From Hofstenia miamia (Eukaryota; Xenacoelomorpha; Acoela): a stretch of 64,000 nt of DNA. The stretch is taken from NCBI GenBank assembly GCA_004352715.1, contig SCFE01000064.1, forward strand, positions 727,537 to 791,536. Direction: 5' to 3'. Numbering within the stretch: the stretch's first letter is position 1; each line of letters opens with the position of its first letter. Shown piece after piece: positions 10,840 to 23,150 of the stretch. Below the pieces are notes generated by a model, which saw only the letters and a list, made by a program, of their open reading frames with translations, did not search any database and was not told the DNA's origin. The translations under genes and the position numbers were made by a program.

Positions 10840-12185
10840 GTCTAATTTGTAAATTGATATTTTTAAGTTTTTACATTTTTAAATAGCTTATTTTTATTGA
10901 ATTTCAATTAGTTCGGGAAGATAAGTTGCGCAATTTTTATCAGAAATGTATGCAGTTAGTCTAGTTAAACAAACGTAGGCAACGTCTGTTTAATATTATC
11001 GCATTGGAATAACTTAGTTTATTTCATTGCTAAACTTTATAATGCCGTGGCTTGTGGGGAATTCTGATGGAATTGGTTAATTCCAACAAGCAATCACTTT
11101 TGGAATTCACTATTTTCCTCCGACTAGATTTATGTAATGCTGTTTAGCTATAGTTTAAATTTTTATTTAAGCAGATCGCATCTGCCATGTTCAGGCTGAG
11201 CAGTTTTTCAATCAAATTTCTGAAAAATTTATACCCCCTACAGGGTAGTTTTGCCCTTTAATTAATTGCATATATATATTTTATATATATATATATATAT
11301 ATANNNNNNNNNNNNNATGTAGCATTTACCCAATGATAGTACCATGTGATTCTGCATTTTTGTTCAAAATCTGAACAACAATTCAAACCAAGACTGTGAA
11401 AAATAGCATGAACATCTCGTGTGGTAGTTGCGGTAAGAAACCTAACTTTGATAAGGCACTTTTCGTCTGATATTTTTGTGAAATGCTATTCTTGCTGACA
11501 TTTTGAACACCGGGGCAATTTCTTCGTTCTATGTGCTCGTCAAGAATTTTGAAGTGCTCATAGTTTCGTCGCCAATATCAATGAGGAATGCAATGATTTC
11601 CATTATGTTTATTGCTGTGGATGAGAACTGGATTGGATAAAGATCCACAAATTCAAATCAAAATCAACTTTTCGGGTATTAAATATTCGGGTTAGTCCGG
11701 GTTCGGGGAGTAAATATTACGATCGGGTCGAATTCGGTTCCTGCTTATTTCATATTGTTACTCTCTAATAAAATGGTTTCCTCTTTCTTTTTCAATTAAA
11801 TTTCGTGACCTGACTTTGTTTTGTTTAGGTATGCCCCTGCTTATGGCACGATAAACTCTGACTTTTCGCAAGGCACACTTGGACAAGATTTACTTAGCTT
11901 TCGTCCAGAAAAGAAAATATTTCATTATCTGAACACTAGGTATGGAAATATTTAGAATATTTTTACAAAAATTTTTACATGTACAGGTACAAATTATGTT
12001 ATACCAAAAATCTTTATCATTGAATGAGCGGTCCATCACCACTGATCCCTCCATGTAAAAAGCTTTCAATATTTCATAATCGTTAAGACTTGGAAAAAAA
12101 TTTTCAAAAGTGCTGAAAATTTTGATTTTTTTACGTAAATGTAACACTTGCGGTTTAAGAAAATTAACTTCATACAAAACATTTT
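10840..12185. other. No gene seen; contains a TA-flanked assembly gap
   Basis: AT-rich sequence with a (TA)n tract running into 13 N (11304-11316). A degenerate CGGGT-rich patch near 11660-11750 resembles one near 27700-27770 and may be a fragment of a dispersed repeat. The open frame 11890-12201 (-) shows no recognisable domain. Confidence 0.4.
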
Positions 12186-12186
12186 G

Positions 12187-12910
12187 TAAGCTGGACTTCA
12201 ATCAATGCTGTTATCATATTCGTTTGAATGGCAAAGATGAGCAGAAAGGGCTTTGGCAATAGATGAAATAATATTTCAGCTTAAGGCCTGTTTACAAGAT
12301 AAATTTTCTCTCATCACTTTCCCTTATTTTGTAAGGGAAAACTTATCGTGTAAACGCAAATTAGCTAGAGATAATTGCTTTTAAGGGAAAACATATCAAG
12401 CACAAAATGTTGGTAAGTTTTGGGGTTAAGAGTGTAAGTCATAAGGGAACACTTATCCTGAAAACTGTGCTTAACTCCTGTTCTCTTTCGCTTAAGAAAC
12501 GGTGATGACATTGTAATAGGTGGGAAAGATATGCTGGAATTGAAGCATGATATTAAGGCAACCTCTAAGTACATACGACACTCTAAGCTAAAGGAAATAC
12601 GATTATTATATTGACAAGGTCCATTTTCTTGGTTACATCATTGGTAAGAATAGAATTCGGCCTTGAATGACTTCAACCAATGGAAGATTTTCCCGTGCCC
12701 AAATCTAAGCACAAATTTCAATAACTTTTGGGAATTGCAAGCTGGTATTTGGATTATATCTCCAGTTTAAGTGCGATTTTTGTATCATTTTTAAAAATAC
12801 GATGCAATTTTGAAATACAACACCTATACATCAGGTGTTGAGAGCATCAAGAAAAATGTGTGTGATGCGATGCTGAACCGCTAATCTTAGAGTTCAAAGC
12901 TTCAAACGGT
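12187..12910 (+). mobile_element. Decayed Ty3/Gypsy-type pol fragment (reverse transcriptase to RNase H region)
   Basis: Two blocks in the correct order recall Gypsy pol. Near 12187-12260 there is an RT motif-2 like stretch 'KLDFNQCCYHIRLNGKD'. Near 12610-12660 is the post-palm connection motif 'VHFLGYIIGKNRIRP', followed in shifted frames by 'PVPKSKH'-like and 'LLGIASWYLDYI'-like segments. Frames are broken by stops and shifts, so nothing is expressed as a full protein. The blocks are separated by about 300 bp of palindromic repeat DNA (12281-12590) that looks like a later insertion. Element ends and LTRs were not found. Confidence 0.6.
12281..12500. repeat. Degenerate inverted-repeat insertion inside the Gypsy relic
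   Basis: Variants of 'gtttacaagataaatttt' recur in both orientations: near 12290, near 12345 as 'aacttatcgtgtaaac', and near 12450 as 'cacttatcctgaaaac'. They are consistent with an old MITE or fold-back element. Boundaries are uncertain. Confidence 0.4.
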
Positions 12911-12915
12911 CATAN

Positions 12916-15235
12916 GCAATGCGTTTCAATATTCACTTATTATTTTTAAACATTACAATTTTTCCATGAATTATATTTGTATTGCTTTTAAAACAACCGT
13001 TTTTATGATTTTCTGTAATTGTTCAAACTATGGATTGGATATGTTTTAATTGCTGCATTGAAAATTATAGTATTGCACTTAGTAGTAAGAATCCTCGAAT
13101 ATACTAAAAAGTTACGGCTACGGCCAAAGCATTGCGCCTAACGGCCACATACGGCTAAAATTTATTTTTTACTGCCAAGGAAATTTTCATGGCCGCAGAA
13201 CACTGAGGTAAACCTGTTAAAAACTATTATTCGGTCTGTTAAAAATTTCAAATGAAAGGAAATAAAGTTAAATGTAGTATCACTTAATATATAATGCCAA
13301 AAAACAATTAGTTGGCAAAATTCATTTATTCCCATTATTATCCTGTTTAAGCAAAAATTAATTCACAAACTTTAAGCTTCAACTATCAGATACTATGAGA
13401 AATATTTTTGGTCATTCAAAGGAGGCTTTGGTTTTGCTCTAATATATTTTTCAGATATATTTAAGATATATATACCCAATTTGACAACCACATCAAACCA
13501 ATTAACTAAGTTTGCTGAACAAACTGCTGCAAGTCGTGTTGATGCATTGCCTGATATTCTACATCAAAATCAACGCTTTTTTAGAGGAGAATATGGCCTG
13601 GTTTATCAAAGACTTTTTTGTCAACCGGAAAAATCTCCCAGTAGTGGGATTTGCTAACACTTTTCAACATGATTTATAACTCTTTGATTTATTAAAGCAT
13701 GTGAATTTATAAAAAGAAAACATTGATTATTAGTGAAAATTTTATGAATGTAGTTAAACTAAGGCTCCTAGCGTTTCACAACCCTAGTTAACCCTAGCAG
13801 ATTTTGCAAAAAAATAACCCAATCCAAATAGAAGTTTTCAAACTCATCCTAACTTACCAACACAATTATAGTTATTATAAGGTTGCCTCAAGAAACAACA
13901 CTTAAGCGTGAGGTTAAAATTCTCAGTCTATTTTTATGATACTGTCGGCCTCACTTGATATATCTTGAGGAATTATTATTCATGACGATCCCGACCCATT
14001 TATTGGAAAAAATTGTCTCATCAGGCACCACCATTAGCATTCCTTAAGAATATGGCCCGATCCAGCCCAACCCTAGTCAACTCATGGGTTGATAAACCAC
14101 TTGCATCCAGACTTAAGCAAATAAGTGTGCATAGAAGTTAACATTTTAGTATATTAAAAAAGAACAAACTCAATGGAGGCAAATGGGACCAGAGCTGCAA
14201 CCGTGCCGTGCCTAACATTTTGATTTACTTAGTAGTGCCTTGACGTGATCCAAATCTGTGGAATAGGCAAGCGTCTGAAACTCACAATTATTCTTTGTCC
14301 TTTCGAGCTTTGTCAGGGACAAACTTTGGTTGTATTGTGGTTCGAAGTTATCTTACAGCTGCGTATTTTACTGGAATTCATCTCCGATCTAAAACTTATT
14401 CGCTAACTCAATTTGTGACTGACCAAAATCGAAATTTAGGGGATTGGCGTAAAAGTTGGATGGACTTTGCCAGAACAATCAAATCAACAGTGTATAATTA
14501 GAGCCCGACGCCACGCCGGTGGAGCCGCCGCCGCCGATGAATTCTATCGGCGTACAACGTTCATATTGTGATTTAATTTAAGAAGGACTTTTCATAACAG
14601 AATGTTATGAGAGTGACGTGACTGACTGAAAAATTGACATACACCAAAATATTAGGTTTATATAGGCCTATATACACACCGTAACTGTAGCTTCATGCAT
14701 GTGCACTCGGTGAGTGGGCCTGTAAGATACGGTATAAGCCTATTCAGGCAATTTCTTAGTGAAATTTAATCATTTTTAGCATACGTGGTATACGCCTCTA
14801 TGTATAATTTATAATCGATACCGGCATACCAGAATAAATTTAAAGCAGGATCTCAAAAATAGAAGCACTAAAAAGGACAGCAGTTTGCAGCTCAATAAGC
14901 AAGTCATCCTTTGACGTTATGTTTTTCGAGTCACCTCAAGCCAAAGTTACTAAATGTGATAGTGTGACTGACGAAATCAACGAGTTTGATCGGATTAAAA
15001 TCGCCGAACCTTGATATCCTCTTATATTGCCGTGGACTTGTTCAATTCTCCGTTCTAAGTAAAATTGCCAAGTATGTCCTAGCAATATCATGGTAGTCAG
15101 TAATCATTGAACGAATCTTTAGCATTGGCGGGCTAATCCTCAGTAACAACAGGAGAAAGAGGTTTCTCCCAAACAAAATTAAAAGCTGTTTGTATTCAAG
15201 ATATTTCATAAAATACCGAAAAATTATTAGCAAAT
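12916..15235. other. No convincing gene; fragments of unidentified repeats
   Basis: The stretch contains CGGC-type repeat fragments near 13113-13160 ('ctacggcc', 'cctaacggccac'), a 'ccgtgccgtgcc' fragment near 14200, and a GCC-rich spot near 14510-14545. An open plus-strand run near 13430-13640 and the frame 14295-14501 have no recognised similarity. Confidence 0.4.
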
Positions 15236-15247
15236 TAGTAAAGGGCG

Positions 15248-15249
<2 letters not shown>

Positions 15250-15282
<33 letters not shown>
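15250..15282. repeat. (TA)n microsatellite
   Basis: Uninterrupted alternating TA of about 30 bp. Confidence 0.9.
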
Positions 15283-15283
<1 letters not shown>

Positions 15284-15774
15284 GCAAAATCAATATACAA
15301 AATTGCAAGTAAATATGTACACATATGTTTGCATTTTTGTCGTGGGGATCTCCACGAAAGTTATCGTGGGGTGGCGATCGAGATACTGCCTCATGGATAA
15401 GCCTATTAGTTACCTTTATTTAAAGGTTCATACTGTTAGAATATCATATACTTAGAATAAGTAAACCTTATATCAATTTTTTTTTCAAAAGTAAAGTTTT
15501 TTCTTTTTCACTGTTTACTTCTAGTAAATATGAAATTTTGGTGTGTATTTTTGACATACATTATATTAATGGAAGCAGATCATAATATGTTTATATAAAA
15601 TCGGGATGCATACTTGTTTAAAAACTCTAGAGTAAAGGATGTTTTCTTCAACAAAGTGGTTTTTTCCAACACTTACATTAAATTTGTCAAACAAAAATAC
15701 AACAATTGCACTTGTATTCTTCTGATTTGTTACAAGAATTAGATATTTTCGAAAAACCATTCCATGACTTGTAA

Positions 15775-15870
15775 AATTTTTGAAAAACCATGCCGTGCCT
15801 AATAATATTATTGCAAAACCGTGCCGTGCCGGGCCGTGCTTCCAAAAACCAGACACGATTGACTGTGACA
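15775..15870. repeat. GTGCC-rich dispersed repeat fragment
   Basis: Clustered 'ccgtgccgtgcc' and 'gccgggccgtgc' units stand out from the AT-rich background and match a short fragment near 14200. The overlapping minus-strand frames at 15566-15908 are read through this repeat and are not credible genes. Confidence 0.5.
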
Positions 15871-15950
15871 CGGGGAGGTCTTTGAAAGGAAAATATAAAA
15901 GTCCGCAATCTTTTTAGGTTCTAGGTAAAATTAAATGTCATAAGACCATG

Positions 15951-16971
15951 GCCCCGTCTGAAAATCGTGCGTACCCCCTGAGTTGCATCAGGGGTACTAG
16001 CACGTTTGAAGACAAACAGCAGAAAGTGAACTGAACAAAATGAAACTTTTCGCTTAGTCATTTATCTGGATCTCCTGCTGACCAACAGCGGCGTACGCAG
16101 GGGGGGGGACATGGTGGAATTTCACCCACGTCAGGTTTCCAAATTGGATTTTCACTGGATAAATCAAAAAAATTTTCTTAAAAAATTGAAAAATTTCAAA
16201 TCTAGTAACGTGAAATGCATTTTCTAGGGTCTATATTCTCAATATTTTCAAAAAATTTCTCGGGCAGTAAATGACGATGATGTCCCCCGTCTGAAAATCG
16301 TGTGTACCCCCTGAGTTGCATCAGAAGTACTAGCACGTTTGAAGACAAACAGCAGAAAGTGAACTGAACAAAATGAAACTTTTCGCTTAGTCATTTATCT
16401 GGATCTCCTGCTGACCAACAGCGGCGTACGCAGGGGGGGGCACATGGTGGAATTTCACCCACGTCAGGTTTCCAAATTGGATTTTCACTGGATAAATCAA
16501 AAAAATTTTCTTAAAAAATTGAAAAATTTCAAATCTAGTAACGTGAAATGCATTTTCTAGCGTCTATATTCTCAATATTTTCAAAAAATTTCTCGGGCAG
16601 TAAATGACGATGATGTCCCCCGTCTGAAAATCGTGTGTACCCCCTGAGTTGCATCAGAAGTACTAGCACGTTTGAAGACAAACAGCAGAAAGTGAACTGA
16701 ACAAAATGAAACTTTTCGCTTAGTCATTTATCTGGATCTCCTGCTGACCAACAGCGGCGTACGCAGGGGGGGGACATGGTGGAATGTCCCCCCGTCAGAT
16801 TTCCAAATTTAATTTTGACTGGATAAATCAAGAAAATTTTTCGTAAAAAATTGAAAAATTTAAAATCTAGGATCATGAAATGCATTTTTTAGGGTCTATT
16901 TTCTCAATTTTTTCAAAAATTGGGTAATGACGATGATGTCCCCTCGTCAGAAAATTCTGCGTATGCCCCTG
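15951..16971. repeat. Tandem array with a 333-bp unit: hAT-like MITE plus a 105-bp spacer
   Basis: MITE copies occupy 16086-16313, 16419-16646 and 16752-16971, with a terminal stub at 15951-15980. Between them an almost identical 105-bp spacer (15981-16085, 16314-16418, 16647-16751) repeats. MITE ends are CAGCGGCGTACGCAGG and, in reverse, CAGGGGCATACGCAG or similar. The MITE family is the same as at 25704-25910. The last MITE differs more from the others than those do from each other. No open frame of interest. Confidence 0.9.
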
Positions 16972-17370
16972 TTCTTAATAGCTTGCATTTCAAGAAGTTA
17001 TCATTTATTCAGACGCTGTATTATCTAATGATAAATTTAATTTGTAAAATTCCCTTAAATTGCAGAGTAATCACATGAATAACTACTCAGACAAAACCAA
17101 AATAGATGTACAAAATAAAAAATTCAAAAATGCTAACTGTATTATCATTGTTTGAAATCAACTATCAACATTTTTTCTGAAAATTTATTACAAAAGTTGA
17201 CAATTTTGATATTTAAATATTGAATTGGCTTACAATTTTTATCAAATTTGGATAAATTTTATACAAATTTCAAAAGCTTGTCTATGGGCAGAATTTTGAT
17301 GCCCGAACCAACTCCAAGATATTTTCAGTGGGGATCACCACAGCACTAAAATACATATTATATATATATA

Positions 17371-20362
17371 TATATATGTACATGTACATTATACATGCAT
17401 ACTTGCATATATATTTTTTTACACATACATAAATATTCATACATGCAACTTTGCTTCTCTAAATGCAAAGTTGCTCTGGTTATCTAGTAAAAATAATATA
17501 CTACAACAATAGCATTTTAAACATACTTTTGATTAGCCAAATCAACATGAAAAAATCAAGCCACGGAAATTCATTAGCAGTGTAAGAAGCAACGCAATTT
17601 CTAGTTTTTTAACCATTATGTGCAATTATCTACTTTTGTTTTCAATTTTGGATTAAACATTTAAGTTTTCTAAGGTCAGTTTTCCAATGTCTAATTCAAG
17701 CTTTTATAATGCAAAGCAGATTCTTCACTTGTCTCACTATGTGACCATAGAAGCGCTTGCTTTTCAAATATACTAAACTGTTGTCTACGCTTTATACTTG
17801 AAATAGAGATCTGGGGTATGGTACCGCACCCGTCGATACTGTACCAAATTAAAAATTGTGGTACGATACGGGACTGGTACTCGTTTAAAAATCTTTAAAG
17901 GTATTTCGTAAAGGTCTTCAGTAGAAATTTTTAGCTTTTGAGAAATTGATGGATTATTTTAATTTTTCTTGGTTTTTCCTATTTTTAACGTTTGAGGACC
18001 CGTTTTTTGATTTTGAGAAATTGAAGGATAGTTTTTTGGTTTCTTGTTTTTTTTGAGGCATCGGTACCGCGGGACCAAACGACACCAGTAAGAGAATTTG
18101 TGGTATGAAACCGGATGGTGTGTTAGAGTGGACAGTTATTATCTGAATCATTTGTCATAGGGTGTTTGATCCAATTGTAGAAACACTACTTGCTGCTTAC
18201 ATCAGAGGTCGGCTATACATATTCGATACTTCAAAACCAAAAGAAGTAGGGTTTCTTACAACAGATTGTATTTTGTATTTCTCCAATGAAATTGCGATAA
18301 AAAGTTTGCGAGTGCAGAAAATGCTTACTAATCAATAATAAAAATGAATATGTAATGGTCGTTTAAATAGCCTTCATAAACTTATATACCAATTAATCCA
18401 AACAAACCTACCGTGGCTTCAAAGTCACCAAACGCTTTGATCACATTGTCAAGTAACATTTCTCAAGACTTTTAAAAAATTTTTGATAATGAGATTTGGA
18501 CACATCAATGGGATCTTTGCTTCCTATCCGTGCTTGAAGTACATTAAGATAAGGACCATGTCAGGAAGAATGAAGCCCAACTACACTGTTTTCTGTAGAT
18601 AGAGTAGCGAAGGCCAGGCTGGGCGTGCAATGTGCAGATTCCGAAGTTGTCGTGCCATAGTGTTCATGCAGATGCACGAGTTAAGAATGCAAATGGAAAA
18701 GAGCATTCTACATCCAGTGCTACTTCCAGATTTGAGATATCTTTACTATTTAAAGAGCTAAAAGAGCTTGAAATATTTTATTGAAAATTGTAAAAATTTC
18801 TGGGTTGTTTAGGATTAACAATTTATTATCTAAATTTGATCGATAGGTTAAATCAAAATGATTTNATATATATATGTACATGTACATTATACATGCATAC
18901 TTGCATATATATTTTTTTACACATACATAAATATTCATACATGCAACTTTGCTTCTCTAAATGCAAAGTTGCTCTGGTTATCTAGTAAAAATAATATACT
19001 ACAACAATAGCATTTTAAACATACTTTTGATTAGCCAAATCAACATGAAAAAATCAAGCCACGGAAATTCATTAGCAGTGTAAGAAGCAACGCAATTTCT
19101 AGTTTTTTAACCATTATGTGCAATTATCTACTTTTGTTTTCAATTTTGGATTAAACATTTAAGTTTTCTAAGGTCAGTTTTCCAATGTCTAATTCAAGCT
19201 TTTATAATGCAAAGCAGATTCTTCACTTGTCTCACTATGTGACCATAGAAGCGCTTGCTTTTCAAATATACTAAACTGTTGTCTACGCTTTATACTTGAA
19301 ATAGAGATCTGGGGTATGGTACCGCACCCGTCGATACTGTACCAAATTAAAAATTGTGGTACGATACGGGACTGGTACTCGTTTAAAAATCTTTAAAGGT
19401 ATTTCGTAAAGGTCTTCAGTAGAAATTTTTAGCTTTTGAGAAATTGATGGATTATTTTAATTTTTCTTGGTTTTTCCTATTTTTAACGTTTGAGGACCCG
19501 TGTTTTGATTTTGAGAAATTGAAGGATAGTTTTTTGGTTTCTTGTTTTTTTTGAGGCATCGGTACCGCGGGACCAAACGACACCAGTAAGAGAATTTGTG
19601 GTATGAAACCGGATGGTGTGTTAGAGTGGACAGTTATTATCTGAATCATTTGTCATAGGGTGTTTGATCCAATTGTAGAAACACTACTTGCTGCTTACAT
19701 CAGAGGTCGGCTATACATATTCGATACTTCAAAACCAAAAGAAGTAGGGTTTCTTACAACAGATTGTATTTTGTATTTCTCCAATGAAATTGCGATAAAA
19801 AGTTTGCGAGTGCAGAAAATGCTTACTAATCAATAATAAAAATGAATATGTAATGGTCGTTTAAATAGCCTTCATAAACTTATATACCAATTAATCCAAA
19901 CAAACCTACCGTGGCTTCAAAGTCACCAAACGCTTTGATCACATTGTCAAGTAACATTTCTCAAGACTTTTAAAAAATTTTTGATAATGAGATTTGGACA
20001 CATCGATGGGATCTATGCTTCCTATCCGTGCTTGAAGTACATTAAGATAAGGACCATGTCAGGAAGAATGAAGCCCAACTACACTGTTTTCTGTAGATAG
20101 AGTAGCGAAGGCCAGGCTGGGCGTGCAATGTGCAGATTCCGAAGTTGTCGTGCCATAGTGTTCATGCAGATGCACGAGTTAAGAATGCAAATGGAAAAGA
20201 GCATTCTACATCCAGTGCTACTTCCAGATTTGAGATATCTTTACTATTTAAAGAGCTAAAAGAGCTTGAAATATTTTATTGAAAATTGTAAAAATTTCTG
20301 GGTTGTTTAGGATTAACAATTTATTATCTAAATTTGATCGATAGGTTAAATCAAAATGATTT
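17371..20362. repeat. 1,498-bp direct duplication joined by a single N
   Basis: Sequence from the (TA)n tract near 17371 to 18864 recurs from 18866 to 20362 at a constant offset of 1498, with only a handful of mismatches seen (for example near 18007/19503 and 18509/20005). The junction is one N at 18865. Continuous sequence resumes after 20362. This pattern fits two haplotype or overlap contigs placed in series rather than a real tandem duplication. Neither copy contains a credible gene. The 65-residue minus-strand frame in each copy crosses a 'ggtaccg'-containing repeat. Confidence 0.85.
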
Positions 20363-20694
20363 GGTTGAAATTTCGTACACTTATGTTGTAGTTTAACATA
20401 AACTAATGACCTCTCATTTTGAGTTTCACTTAACAATTAAACTCTTTACGTAAAAAAGTAAAATGTAACAGCAAGTTATCTAGATAAATATTTTTAATAA
20501 AAATATCTCTAAAAGCTGCTGTTGACATAAGGTGACAGACGACAAACTCAAAACAAAATTATTTGACTTTCAAGTTCGAGATTTAGGAACAATTTCCTAA
20601 TCAATGTTTATAATAATATTTGTTTTATGAAATTTTGTAAAACACTTGATTTTAAATTGAAAATATTGATATTTTGTTTGGAAATATATCATAC

Positions 20695-20984
20695 CAATTT
20701 GAAGCAGACGACATTTTATATTTATAAGGATTTTCAGGCAATGAATGACTCACTATTCTTTTCATATCCATTGTTTTAGAGAATGTCGATTTAAATAAAC
20801 CATTTAAAGTATAATAGAAATTCATTGCTACAATTGAAGTCAAAATATTAATGCAATGGAACATTGATTTGCTAGTATACTGGTCTTTTGAAATATACTG
20901 CAGTTTTGAATTATCAGTAAATTTAAATTTTTTTATGGTAAACGGGACATCACTCAATAATGGCGATAACTTAACTTCACACCA
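20695..20984 (-). CDS. Possible internal exon of an unidentified gene
   Basis: The minus strand reads open from a plausible acceptor ('ctaattag' before 20984) to a plausible donor ('AATTG' then gtatgatat at 20694). It encodes about 96 residues beginning 'CEVKLSPLLSDVPF' and including a hydrophobic stretch 'INILTSIVAMNFYYTL' that could span a membrane. I do not recognise the family, and no partner exon was found with confidence. It may be a chance open stretch. Confidence 0.28.
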
Positions 20985-20989
20985 CTAAT

Positions 20990-21775
20990 TGAAATATTTT
21001 GGTATTTTTTTTTGCATTTTGCTCTGCCCATTGCGTGATGCGTATGGCAAAAGATTAAATGCATTATTAACAACTGCTTACTGTATACACAAGATTAAAT
21101 TTTTAACTAGAAATCAACTATAAATATTTATATCGACGTTGACATTTATATGAGAAATTCCCTGCAATCCTTTGTTTTATTTACACCAATAGATTGGATT
21201 CCAACCAGTTTGCAATGGCCAATTGCTTTAAATTTTAGACTGGAAATTAAAATTTTAAAACGTCCGCAAGCACAAAATATTAAATAAATATATTTTTTTA
21301 TTAAGTAAACAATATTAATATTTTGTGTAATGGACTACATTTTCTTAATAAAAATAATGACTCACAGTCTAATACGACAACATATATTGAAACAATTGTT
21401 TTCCATGATTATCCATTATTATAGAACCATTGAGGGCAAATATTTTGCAGCAATCAATAGTTGTAAAAGAGACATTGTCTAGCTGGCGTTATAAATTTTC
21501 AGATAATTGTATATTCTCCAGTTTAAAATCTATTTATTTGTAATAGAATGAAAATGCACAAAGTAATAATAAAATGAAGGGAAAAATTAATAGGTTAATA
21601 TCTCAAGTCAAAGAAAGTGGCCACATTATAAACACATTTTTGATAACAAACGAAAGACAAAGAGAGGCTTATTAAATATATTTGAAAATATAATTGTCTC
21701 AGCTTGAAACCTGGTGACAAAGTTATTTGACAAGTTTGTCATGCAAAGCGTGACACGCAGATAAACGTGTTGAAA
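20990..21775. other. No gene seen
   Basis: AT-rich sequence without recognisable coding, RNA or transposon features. Confidence 0.4.
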
Positions 21776-21779
21776 CTGA

Positions 21780-22100
21780 ATCCATTAAACGGACTCTAAC
21801 TTCTTGAGTCATTTGGTGATGCGATTCAAGGTTGTAACTTTTTAATTCTTCTGAATCTGCCACACGTTCTCTATGGGTACTAGATCTGGTGAATTCGGTG
21901 GTCAGTGCATAACTTGAATATTATAATTGGTAAAAAAATTCTTTTGTCGATTTTGAGGTATGAGACGTGGCTTCTTCTTGTTCTAAGATCCATGATTCGA
22001 GATATAAGCAGGTTGCTTATGGTACAAATTCCTCGAGTACTTGGCAATATTGGAACTATTAATTGTAACAGTGTCATCTAGTGACTAATGATAGTCAAAT
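21780..22100 (-). mobile_element. Tc1-like transposase remnant (C-terminal catalytic part)
   Basis: On the minus strand a broken reading carries 'EEATSHTSKSTKEFF', which corresponds to the second catalytic-residue region (QQD-x-A-x-x-HTS type) of Tc1-like transposases. About 30 codons later in another frame comes 'NSPDLVPIENVWQIQKN', the NSPDLNPIENVW block containing the third acidic residue. Stops and at least one frameshift separate them. Terminal repeats were not located. Confidence 0.8.
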
Positions 22101-22109
22101 TTTGAAAAG

Positions 22110-22560
22110 TGGCCCCTTTTTTTACTTGAGCTATAGTCAAATGGGGGAAATTGATCTTCTATAAAGTTTGGACTGTAAGCGTAGGAAAGGTAATATTTAG
22201 TTTTAGATAATTACAAGATATCAAGGATTATGTACGTTTTTGGGTTACCCGTTATTATAAATTTATTAACCTATATTGTCTTTAGTGTTTACATTTTTAA
22301 GCTTTGTAGTATAATGTAAAAATGTAAAAAATGTATTTAAATAGCTATGGCTTATACAAATATTTAGAATTTGAAAAATTTTGTTATGGAAAATACCAAA
22401 ACATTTGTGACTATTGGTATACTAAATTAATAATGCTAGTCACCAATACCAGCACTGATCCAACATTGATCTTATTCAGTTTGCCTCTTCAGATACGCTT
22501 AGAGGTAGAGGTGGACAAAACCATGCATAATTTATGAATACATTACTATAAAATGGCACT
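22110..22560. other. 3' flank of the DUF1295-like gene, no other gene seen
   Basis: Contains a short plus-strand frame (22331-22537) without recognisable features. No canonical AATAAA was found close downstream of the stop on the minus strand. Confidence 0.35.
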
Positions 22561-22569
22561 GTTAACGCC

Positions 22570-23150
22570 TCACGACATTAATCCAAAAGATTTTGCACGC
22601 AGTGGAAAAATTAATGGCACTTTTCTTTTGTATTCTTTGTAAAGATCGTAATCATTAGTAAACATTTCATCTAATATGCTCATTGATGTAACGTAACCAG
22701 CTATAACCATAGAAACTGAAGGGATCGCCAAAGGATCTCTCGATAAGATTGCAAATATCAACCAAATAGTTATTTCAATGACACTATCGGGATGTCGGCA
22801 ATAACTCCAGTAGCCTGTGCTAATGAATCCAGGCGGGAAGACATCACCGTCGTTCTCCTGGGCATAATTCTTTTTCATTAAGTCGAAAGAGTTTTTTTGA
22901 TGATTTGCTATATTTTTTATTGATAAGCTCACTAAAAATATTGTTGAAACTATAATATCCGTCAAATTAATCGAAGAAGTAGATTGATAACAAATCATGA
23001 TTGGGAAAATTTTCAAGATTCCTATAGAAATTTTACCAAACACCAGCAAAAATTGCAAAAAGTCATTTACACCATTGGGCATTCTCAAGATGTATTGCTT
23101 CACAGGTTGATCATCAAGTAATAAAACATGCCGTTGCCATTGGAGCACGC
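22570..23150 (-). CDS. Exon 2 of the DUF1295-like gene, with stop codon
   Basis: Begins after 'tattttag' and ends at TGA (22570-22572). It carries the diagnostic 'YCRHP' block. A GTG at 23148 opens the same frame but is internal to the exon. Confidence 0.82.

Noticed and set aside
15566-15908. Two overlapping minus-strand frames
   Set aside because: Run through the GTGCC repeat fragment; no domain and no splice support.
17954-19649. Two almost identical 65-residue proteins as a paralogous pair
   Set aside because: They are the same locus duplicated across a single N, and the frame has no recognisable features.
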